From positions 1 to 37,517 of the forward strand of contig JAUVLP010000011.1 of NCBI GenBank assembly GCA_030600655.1: a stretch of DNA of 37,517 bases. Reading direction: 5' to 3'. Shown one piece after another: positions 27,401 through 33,813 of the stretch; the stretch's first letter is position 1, and each line of letters opens with the position of its first letter. The position numbers and the translations under genes are program-made. The notes below the pieces were generated by a model, which worked only from the letters and a program-made list of their open reading frames with translations, searched no databases and had not been told where the DNA came from. The stretch is from Candidatus Eiseniibacteriota bacterium (GTDB taxonomy: Bacteria; Joyebacterota; Joyebacteria; Joyebacterales; Joyebacteraceae).

Positions 27401-27594
27401 CTGAAGGTGGAGCCGGTAGCGAACTCGATGAGAGTCGCCCCCGGTCGCTCAAGGATGAGGTCGTTACATTGGAACGAAGCCGGATTCTCGAAGCGCTGGA
27501 TCGCACGGGGTGGAACAAGCAGCAGGCAGCTCAGATCCTGGGGATGTCCCGCACGGGTCTGCATGCGAAGATGAAGAAGTACGGAATCGGATAG
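24496..27594 (+). CDS. TPR-repeat sigma-54-dependent transcriptional activator (AAA+ domain, Fis-type HTH)
   Basis: Multiple TPRs (e.g. LASAYNNLGVLAKRSGDFHGALESIENALAI); GAF-like segment; Walker A RGESGVGKELIAKAIH; GAFTDA loop; Walker B GTLFLDEIGEM; C-terminal LEALDRTGWNKQQAAQILGMSRTGLHAKMKKYGI (Fis HTH). Confidence 0.95.
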   Translation: MSNKRNDSAPEREMLKAFEKALESRSGRDAAVAAMRLGDVYLESDSYTDALSYFERTEAGELREKLTDPESAGLLVNIAKCYLGLGSYDDARRYCAKLDDLDLSDDDGSAWAEANVVLARVEIESGRYDDALRAAQKAYEILKTRAESPLLAEAGKILGIANAELGNIKAARDYFTDYLVTQKRLGNEAGLASAYNNLGVLAKRSGDFHGALESIENALAIDRKLGHAMAIADRLTNLGIILYKLSRWSEAEEKLNEARSLYGRIGATRGLVAAESALGNIFRVRREWGEAQRLFQNALSASQEKGYLRAEALALEFIGHLEMDRGEHEKALRSLNRALGCAYRLSSNSDVVGEVLRRRAEVYMELGRFDEAERDCADGIKLTREINDSLEEGATLRVLASVCYAKGERTAAEVLIHRAEEILRRIGESFELARAALAEGIGLRESSTGEEPPIDLIEARLSSAAAAFARIGLPNWVAQCEFERGKALKSSGRPDRARRWLESARLRFEAAHDCHGLAEIDAALMELDVVLADAGVARRGRYALIAEGYRFLETAEPSPDDLHHLAGELAGALSIDRLVLLQIVGGGTPAVVTSVDRTGRGVSDACRFVRTTVSKRGHSRPLVVSNGHSDGAFTPAEVGALALIPAEIGLDGKPVYLVYVDRSRTDRSVAFTQSDVEFVGAAGRMLGLMHSRVGGFTATPSTGEEADRLLDSAETVGLITRSPEMIQILVTVEQLKDSHVPVLIRGESGVGKELIAKAIHSGSRTATGRFVALNSGAIAPNLQESELFGHVRGAFTDADRDRQGLVEAAADGTLFLDEIGEMSPGLQVKLLRFLQNGEFRRVGESVTRTSNARVISATNKDLRQEVENGGFRRDLFYRLCTITVELPPLRERPEDIPALMDHFLEYYAKREGKAIAGFSREVKELFLRYGWRGNNVRELENEVRRGVALTKSGETIGIDKMSPELKVRAEGGAGSELDESRPRSLKDEVVTLERSRILEALDRTGWNKQQAAQILGMSRTGLHAKMKKYGIG

Positions 27595-27664
27595 GCGTGG
27601 TGTCTCGGCGGGACGGTGTGGGCCTCTCGTCGACGCGGCTGCAGTACCGAGAGGATGTTCCCAG

Positions 27665-27690
27665 ACCGGGCCGGAAGCGGCCCGGTTTTC
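27665..27690 (+). terminator. Rho-independent terminator of the activator gene
   Basis: ACCGGGCC-GGAAGC-GGCCCGGT, perfect 8-bp stem followed by TTTCGTT. Confidence 0.8.
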
Positions 27691-27791
27691 GTTGCTGCTT
27701 CAAGCTGCCCGGCCGGCCGCATCAGCACAGGTTTTCGACACGCGTCTGTGCGTCACCGGAAGGCCTCCGAGACCGTCAGATCTTCGACGGA

Positions 27792-27886
27792 GCGTCACAA
27801 ACGTGACACTTGCGTAACCACTGTTGTAGAAGGAAGTTACCATGAGCTGCACCCGCATCGGTCGTGAGGCGTCACGAACCTGCCAC
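27792..27886 (+). repeat. Two copies of an 18-bp element, candidate activator-binding sites
   Basis: GCGTCACAAACGTGACAC (27792-27809, containing perfect inverted repeat GTCAC-AAAC-GTGAC) and GCGTCACGAACCTGCCAC (27869-27886): 15/18 identical. Confidence 0.45.
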
Positions 27887-27999
27887 CGTTCGCTCGGGTG
27901 ACTACTGGTCATCTAAATTACCAACAGCGTAACTGACGAACAGTGCATGGTTTAGCAGGGATGTGCAGATGCACGAATGGGGAGCCGATCGGCACGAAC

Positions 28000-28014
28000 T
28001 GGCACGATCTCTGC
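28000..28014 (+). promoter_or_regulatory. Candidate sigma-54 (-24/-12) promoter
   Basis: TGGCACGATCTCTGC: matches TGGCACG-N4-TTGC with one mismatch (C for T); GG and GC separated by exactly 10 nt. Confidence 0.55.
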
Positions 28015-28820
28015 CCTTAGAAGGGTTAGAACTTTGACAACAGGGCTTGGAAGGGGGTGTGGCCGTGAGTGAAATTATCAGGGGGGCGAGTCCGGTCGCT
28101 CTATGGCCCTCCTCCCTTCCAAGAACCACAGGCTCTCCGGATTCATCGGGGAGATGACATAGAACAGAGAGAGTAGTCATGCCGAGCGCGGCGAGAGTTA
28201 AGATAATAACCGTGATCCTGCTCATCGGAATAGCCTCGCCGTTCCTCGGCTGAACTTGAGCAGCTGTCGATTCCCTGGCACCTGGCGGCAGCTGAGAGAA
28301 ATAGAGAAGAAGAACGAACAACAGCAAGGAGTGACACCGACGAGACAAGACTGACTGCTCTCCACCCGGATTCCATCCGAACGGCGACCTTGGTCAGAAG
28401 CACTCTCCTCCCAGGATGGGATCCAGCCCACGAGGCCGGCAGGCGCGAACGATCTTCCACAATCCGCCTGCCGGCTGTTCTACGCTCGGGAGTCATAGTG
28501 CGATGTAGCGTGTAATCCAAGTAGACAGTTGTGAGAAAGTGCGGCGTGGCCATGAGGCGGCGCCGCACTCCGTATTGTGCCCGCACGCGCTTCTGTGGTG
28601 GAGTTGACGTGCGCTCCACGTGAACTGGTCGCCAACTTGCTTCCAACAGGCTGTCCAGGGAACGCAGTCGATCTGCGGTCAGCGGCGACGCCGGTTCCCG
28701 GTTGCTGATTTCTGTCCCCAGTGCCCAGTCCCCAGTTCCGAATCATCAGATCTTCCCCAATGGGTCATTCCAACCGTGCCATCATCGATTACGCAGAGCC
28801 GATTCGACCTGCGAGAGGAA

Positions 28821-31286
28821 ATGCACCGCGTCGCGTCCGGCTTCGAGTCGTCCGTCAGTCGCTTTCGATTGGAGAGCGCGATGCCGGACAAGGGCATCAG
28901 ATCGACCAACATCGCCGTCACTCTTCCGTTTCTTCTGATTGAAGGCATCAGGTTTGAAGGCGACCGCAACGCTGCGAGAGCGATGTCTCTGGGGAATGCA
29001 TTCGCCACGGCGCATTTCCTCTCGCAGGACGAGTTTCTGGACGGCACAAGGGGTGTCGACCCGAGAGCGCTCGGCTTTTGCGACAGCTGCCTGTGCGAGT
29101 TCGTTCGCCTGTACACTGAGCTCTTCCCACGGGAGAGCGAGTTCTGGCAGCACTACGAACGGTTCATGGATGAGTACTTCTTGAGCCTTGAGTGGGAGCT
29201 GTCGATTCACGACGAAGACGGAGGTTTCGGAGCCGTCGGGGATGACGAGCTCAACAGGACGCTCCTCCTTCTGGGAAGGAAGATGTCACCGCTGAAAGTC
29301 ACCGCCGCAGCGGTGGCCACTCTTGGTGGGCGTCCGGATCTCCTTCCGGCCATGGAGCGGCTGATCGAGGAGTACCACGCTGGTTACCAGCTGGCTGATG
29401 ACCTGGTCGATCTTGGTGAGGATCTGGCGGCAGGCCGTCCGTCGGCGACTGTGTGGATGCTGCTCAGGTGGAGCGGTTGTAAGGAGCTTCCCCGGAAGCT
29501 CTCCGCGAGAGGTCTTCTCAGGATGGCGGCCGAGTCAGGTGCTCTTGAGAGAGTAACCGGGACAATGGAGCTGTGTTACTCGCAGGCTCGAAGCACAGCG
29601 GAGAATTTTCCTTGTCCGCAGCTTGCTGAGTTTCTGAGTACTGCGCTTCGCGATGCCACTCTCGGCAACGCTCGAATGACGCGTCGTCTCTCACTCGAGG
29701 CGCAGGCTGTCGCGAGCAGTTCCGGGCACGGGAAAACTCGTAACGGCCAGGAGTCGCCCGACTTGCTCACACGCGCGATCCTTGCGGGGTACGAGCTTCA
29801 TACGTTCAGCGTAGACGGAAAGGCATTCGCGTTCGATCCAGCGTCCGGCTTCTTCTTTGAAGCAGACGCCGTCGCGGCAGACACAATCAGTTGGCTCAGG
29901 AGAAGGGCGTTAGTGACCGAGCGAGCGGTTCTCGAGCTCAATCACGGCGCTGTCTCCGTCCAATCCGCCATCTCCGAGGTGGCGGGGCTGGCGCCGGGCG
30001 GGAAGCCCTGGCGGAGTGGGAAGCAGGTCGCGGAGATCAAGATTTCCATCAAATCGTTGGCGCTTAACGTGAGCAACGCCTGCAACCTCTCGTGTTCTTA
30101 CTGCTACCTTGGAGCAATGGCAGCTTCAGATACGGGTGGTGGATGTCGCACAGAGAACAGGACCTGCGAGACCATGTCGGAGGAGGTGGCTTTCAGGGCC
30201 ATTGACCTCCTGATACGCGAGTCGTTCGGAGAGCCGGAGATATCGATAATCTTCTTTGGCGGAGAGCCGCTACTCGCGACAGACATGCTTCGTCCAGTCG
30301 TTCGCTATGCGCGAGAGCGTGCCGCGGAGGTGGGTCGGAAGATCCGCTTCCATATGACAACGAATGGAACCCTACTCACGTCCATCACCGCCGAGCTCCT
30401 CGCCGAGCTCGGGATCGACGTCATGGTCAGCATGGACGGCTGCGAAAAGGACCATGATGCAAACCGGCGATTCCGAAACGGCAAGGGATCCTACGCGGAC
30501 ATTGTACACAACCTGACAGAGTTGCCGCCTGGTTTCAATGTGGGAGTCAGGGCGACGGTGACGGAGTCATCGGAACCTCTGACAGAGCTTGTGGCGCATC
30601 TTGCGGGGCTCGGTTTTTCCACCGTGCATCTGGCTCCCGTCAGCGGACCGAGTATGAGCAGGGAGTTTGCTGAGCGGCTCTGCTCTGAGTTTGAGGGGCT
30701 TGCCGAGGCTGAACGCGACTTGTTGCTGAGTGGCTCGCGTCCATCTGTGAGTAGTTTCACCGAGCCGATAGTGCTTCTGGCGCGTGGGTCCCGCCGCGAT
30801 TCCCCGTGCGGCGCCGGGGCGCGCTACCTCTCTGTTGCGACGGACGGGACACTCTACCTTTGCCACAGATTCGCCGGTGATGATCGCTTCGCTGTCGGAC
30901 ACGTGGCAGGTGGCATCGACCGTCGGGCGATCACGTCATTGCTCAAGAAGCTGCGGGCAGCGTCGTCCGCTTGCCTGGACTGCTGGGCGCGCGATCTGTG
31001 CGGAGGACCCTGCCATCACGATCTTGACACGATGCCGGAAGAAGCATCGGGGCACGATGCGGTGCGATGCATCGTCAGGAGGAGAATCATTGAGCTTTCG
31101 ATGTGGTTGTACGCAGGGCTGTCTGAGGGGCAGAAGAGGCGGTTACGTGGACGAGCGCGGAGCGGGGCTGATGACGCAGCGGGTGTGCGGGACTGTCCAC
31201 CGGGAGGAGCAGATGGCGAAGTGAGTGTGCGGGATTGCCCGCCTGGAGGAGGGGGTGGCGAAGTGAGTGTGCGGGAGAGGGGGTGA
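28821..31286 (+). CDS. RiPP maturase: class-1 isoprenoid-synthase-like domain + RRE-like region + radical SAM/SPASM domain
   Basis: N-term Asp-rich motifs FLSQDEFLDG and GYQLADDLVDLGEDLAAGRPS; RRE-like YELHTFSVDGKAFAFDPASGFFFEADAVAADTISWL; radical SAM CNLSCSYCYLGA and IIFFGGEPLLAT; SPASM-type CGAGARYLSVATDGTLYLCHRF...CLDCWARDLCGGPCHHD. Start uncertain (ORF from 28620; alternatives ATG 28821 or ATG 28881 with GGAGAG SD). Confidence 0.88.
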   Translation: MHRVASGFESSVSRFRLESAMPDKGIRSTNIAVTLPFLLIEGIRFEGDRNAARAMSLGNAFATAHFLSQDEFLDGTRGVDPRALGFCDSCLCEFVRLYTELFPRESEFWQHYERFMDEYFLSLEWELSIHDEDGGFGAVGDDELNRTLLLLGRKMSPLKVTAAAVATLGGRPDLLPAMERLIEEYHAGYQLADDLVDLGEDLAAGRPSATVWMLLRWSGCKELPRKLSARGLLRMAAESGALERVTGTMELCYSQARSTAENFPCPQLAEFLSTALRDATLGNARMTRRLSLEAQAVASSSGHGKTRNGQESPDLLTRAILAGYELHTFSVDGKAFAFDPASGFFFEADAVAADTISWLRRRALVTERAVLELNHGAVSVQSAISEVAGLAPGGKPWRSGKQVAEIKISIKSLALNVSNACNLSCSYCYLGAMAASDTGGGCRTENRTCETMSEEVAFRAIDLLIRESFGEPEISIIFFGGEPLLATDMLRPVVRYARERAAEVGRKIRFHMTTNGTLLTSITAELLAELGIDVMVSMDGCEKDHDANRRFRNGKGSYADIVHNLTELPPGFNVGVRATVTESSEPLTELVAHLAGLGFSTVHLAPVSGPSMSREFAERLCSEFEGLAEAERDLLLSGSRPSVSSFTEPIVLLARGSRRDSPCGAGARYLSVATDGTLYLCHRFAGDDRFAVGHVAGGIDRRAITSLLKKLRAASSACLDCWARDLCGGPCHHDLDTMPEEASGHDAVRCIVRRRIIELSMWLYAGLSEGQKRRLRGRARSGADDAAGVRDCPPGGADGEVSVRDCPPGGGGGEVSVRERG
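31183..31282 (+). repeat. 42-bp tandem repeat (two full copies and a partial third) at the 3' end of the maturase gene
   Basis: 31183-31224 and 31225-31266 share 35/42 nt; partial third copy GTGTGCGGGAG from 31267. Encodes VRDCPPGGADGEVS/VRDCPPGGGGGEVS/VRERG. Confidence 0.9.
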
Positions 31287-31471
31287 TGAGTTTGAAGCAC
31301 ATGAAGCTGGCGAACGGCGCAAGAGGGGTGGCCGAAGTCGCGGGGAAGGCAGAGGTGAGTGAGGTATGTTTCGTCGATTACTCGCAGTGTCCTTCGTCGG
31401 ATCTCTGCTGGATTCTGGATGCAGGGTGTGGATGCGATAAGCATGACAACTGTTTCATAGACACGGGGTAA
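31286..31471 (+). CDS. Ranthipeptide-like RiPP precursor A (61 aa, six Cys)
   Basis: MSLKHMKLANGARGVAEVAGKAEVSEVCFVDYSQCPSSDLCWILDAGCGCDKHDNCFIDTG; ATG overlaps the maturase stop (TGATG). ORF-track start at 31235 lies inside the maturase gene and is not preferred. Confidence 0.8.
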   Translation: MSLKHMKLANGARGVAEVAGKAEVSEVCFVDYSQCPSSDLCWILDAGCGCDKHDNCFIDTG

Positions 31472-31511
31472 TCGGTGCGTGGACAGCCGCGTGCGGGAAG
31501 GAGATCAAGGG

Positions 31512-31679
31512 ATGAATCATCTCAGGCTGGCGAACAGCGGTTCAGATTCGTGTGGTGCAGCGCCTGATTCGCTTCTGTGCTACATCTTCGTTGATTGGGG
31601 AGACTGCGGTTCTGTTGATCAGTGCGGGTTTGACTTTTGTGGCTGTGGCAACAGAGACATCTGTCTCGTCGACTACTAG
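31512..31679 (+). CDS. Ranthipeptide-like RiPP precursor B (55 aa, seven Cys)
   Basis: MNHLRLANSGSDSCGAAPDSLLCYIFVDWGDCGSVDQCGFDFCGCGNRDICLVDY; SD GGAAGGAGATC upstream; shares H(M/L)(K/R)LAN leader and FVD(Y/W)..C.S.D.C...CGC...D.C core with precursor A. Confidence 0.8.
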   Translation: MNHLRLANSGSDSCGAAPDSLLCYIFVDWGDCGSVDQCGFDFCGCGNRDICLVDY

Positions 31680-31691
31680 GAGGGAAATACG

Positions 31692-33116
31692 ATGGCCGTG
31701 GGTGAGTGTTCTGCGGGTGGCGTAGCGAGGCGATCGACATGTGTCATCACCGTCGCGGCAATCCTGTGTGCCGGGGCACTCACCGCGGCGCAGCCGGATG
31801 CCCGTGCGGGCGCATCCGCAGCAGCAGCGCAGGTGGATGCCGGTGTCGTGACTATGGACAAGCTGTGGGTGACGAGCCTCGACATTCCCGGGGCAAATAT
31901 CGCCAACGCGCTTCTTGCTGATCTCAATGGAGATGGGGCTAGCGAAGCCCTCGTGACGATGGGAAAGGGAAGGGAATCCTCCACGGTGGTCGCCCTCGAC
32001 CTGGAATCCGGGGCTGAGATCTGGCGTGTCGCTCATGCGGATCCGGCCAACTCGCTCACGGCCGATCTTCTCGCATCTCCGGGGGAGGAGGTCGTGACGT
32101 GCTCTGGGAACAGGATTCTGGTTCAGAACGGTGCGACGGGCGAGATCCTCGCCGGGCGCGAGCTGCTTGGGAAGGTTCGTGGCATCGGTGTCGTACAAAC
32201 GACATCCGGAGAGCAGCTCATAGCTCTTACTGTTTGCGGCGATGAGAGTGATGACCTCGTGGCTATGGGGCTTCCCGGATTGGCCGTGCGTTGGAGAAGG
32301 ACGGTTGCGCACGACGGGAGCGCGTTCGGGGATGGGGTGTCCAAGCTTATGTGCGCTGACATTGATGGGGACGGAGCGTCAGAGATTCTGTTTGTGGAGA
32401 ACGCGAACGTTCTCAGATGTGTCTCATCGGCCGGCGAGGATCTCTGGAGCACGAAACTGGGAGATAAGGGCCGCATGTATCCTGAGGGTGTCGCCAGCAA
32501 TCCGCCCGTTGTCGCGGATCTGACAGGCGACGGATACAACGAAGTTGCTGTCGGTTGCTTCGCCGGCGCGCTCGTTGTCCTTGACGGGGAGACGGGTGAT
32601 GAACTGGTTCGAATGCGGTTCGGCAACGAGTCTCACAAGGAAGTGCTCGCAAAGAGACGGTTTCCACGCTTCATCAGAAATGCGATCGCAAGAACAGGGG
32701 AACCGATAGGCGAGATGGTGCCTATCGAGGTGGACGGATCGACCGGCAGTGAACTCGTCTTTGGCTGCAGTGATGGCCTGTTGTATGCGGCGGCGCCCAA
32801 GTGGGAGAAGCGCGTCTGGGAACTCGATACCGGGGGCGATGTCTACGATGCTCCGGTGCTCGTCGAGCTGGCAGATGCCGGCTCGGGGGGGGACATTGTG
32901 CCGTATCTGGTGGCTTGGCATGAGCGGCGCGTCGGAGTGCTGGCGCTTGGGACAGGCGAAGAGATTGTCGCTCTTCCTGACGGGGTGGGGGCATCCGATG
33001 TGCTCGTGTACGATGTGAACGATGACGGCCGAGATGATCTAATCATCGTCAGCGCGAGCGCGCAGAGTGTGATGGCGGTGGAATTCCGCGCCGTGGTAGA
33101 CGAGGGGGAACGATGA
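31692..33116 (+). CDS. Secreted FG-GAP/VCBS-type beta-propeller protein
   Basis: Signal-peptide-like N-term; Ca-binding repeats DLNGDGASEALV, DIDGDGASEILF, DLTGDGYNEVAV, DVNDDGRDDLII; SD AGGAGGG overlaps the precursor B stop. Confidence 0.8.
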   Translation: MAVGECSAGGVARRSTCVITVAAILCAGALTAAQPDARAGASAAAAQVDAGVVTMDKLWVTSLDIPGANIANALLADLNGDGASEALVTMGKGRESSTVVALDLESGAEIWRVAHADPANSLTADLLASPGEEVVTCSGNRILVQNGATGEILAGRELLGKVRGIGVVQTTSGEQLIALTVCGDESDDLVAMGLPGLAVRWRRTVAHDGSAFGDGVSKLMCADIDGDGASEILFVENANVLRCVSSAGEDLWSTKLGDKGRMYPEGVASNPPVVADLTGDGYNEVAVGCFAGALVVLDGETGDELVRMRFGNESHKEVLAKRRFPRFIRNAIARTGEPIGEMVPIEVDGSTGSELVFGCSDGLLYAAAPKWEKRVWELDTGGDVYDAPVLVELADAGSGGDIVPYLVAWHERRVGVLALGTGEEIVALPDGVGASDVLVYDVNDDGRDDLIIVSASAQSVMAVEFRAVVDEGER

Positions 33117-33153
33117 GTGGCGGGAGATTCGTCGAATCGACAGAGGGGAATCG

Positions 33154-33813
33154 ATGAGAATTGTAGAATTCTCCGATGTCGGGAAACAGTTCCGGCGTCG
33201 CGGGCAGCGGTTGGATGCACTGAGAGACCTCAGCTTCACGGTGGCGTCGGGGGAGGCAGTCGCTCTCGTTGGTCCGAACGGAGCAGGGAAAAGCACGGCG
33301 CTCCGCATCGCGGCCGGACTTCTGATGCCATCACGTGGGCGGGTCGTTGTCTGCGGCTTCGACGTGAGGCGCGCGCCGGTGCATGTCAGGCGCCGTGTCG
33401 GAGTTTCTCTGGGCGCCGAACGCTCGTTCTACGCAAGGCTGACCGCAAGGATGAATCTCGCGTTCTTCGGGCGCCTGGCTGGGCTCTGGGGGAGCGAGTT
33501 GTCTTCTGCCATGGGCTGCGTCGCGAGCGAGCTGGATCTGGAGCCGTGGCTGAACATGCGTGCCGGGCGATTGTCCAGGGGAACGGGAGCGCGGCTGGCT
33601 GTCGCGAGAGCCCTCCTTGGTGCCCCGTCGCTTCTTCTTCTTGATGAACCGTTCGCTTCTCTTGACGTTGCCGGGTGTGCTCTTGTGTGTTCCGCGATCG
33701 AGCGAAGGCTGCGGAACGGATGCGCTCTCGTGATGGCGACTCACAGAGTGGAGGGGTCGCAGTTCTGCGAGCGGATCGTTGAGCTGCCGCTACCTGGGGT
33801 GGCGCGCGCATGA
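33154..33813 (+). CDS. ABC transporter ATP-binding protein
   Basis: Walker A GPNGAGKST, signature LSRGTGARLAVARALL, Walker B LLLLDEPFASLD. Confidence 0.95.
   Translation: MRIVEFSDVGKQFRRRGQRLDALRDLSFTVASGEAVALVGPNGAGKSTALRIAAGLLMPSRGRVVVCGFDVRRAPVHVRRRVGVSLGAERSFYARLTARMNLAFFGRLAGLWGSELSSAMGCVASELDLEPWLNMRAGRLSRGTGARLAVARALLGAPSLLLLDEPFASLDVAGCALVCSAIERRLRNGCALVMATHRVEGSQFCERIVELPLPGVARA

Noticed and set aside
26629-27564. 311-aa minus-strand ORF
   Set aside because: Antisense shadow of the AAA+ and Fis domains.
28271-28290. Second TGGCAC occurrence (CCTGGCACCTGGCGGCAGC) as a sigma-54 promoter
   Set aside because: GG-to-GC spacing is 9 nt rather than 10, and the element is not otherwise supported.
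27902-28348. Minus-strand 148-aa ORF with a signal-like internal start (MSRITVIILTLAALGM...)
   Set aside because: Low-complexity composition after the hydrophobic stretch, no recognisable domain, and it overlaps the candidate sigma-54 promoter; not called as CDS, mentioned only as a possibility.
28620-28820. N-terminal extension of the maturase ORF from 28620
   Set aside because: Translation (MNWSPTCFQQAVQGTQSICGQRRRRFPVADFCPQCPVPSSE...) looks non-coding and includes a low-complexity CCCCAGTGCCCAGTCCCCAGT tract; ATG 28821 or 28881 is more plausible.
31235-31285. Upstream start (MPAWRRGWRSECAGEGV) of precursor A from the ORF track
   Set aside because: Lies entirely within the 3' end of the maturase gene; the TGATG-coupled ATG at 31286 aligns with the leader of precursor B.
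31542-32312. 256-aa minus-strand ORF
   Set aside because: Antisense to precursor B and the FG-GAP protein, which have domain or motif support; GC-rich sequence generates long shadow ORFs.
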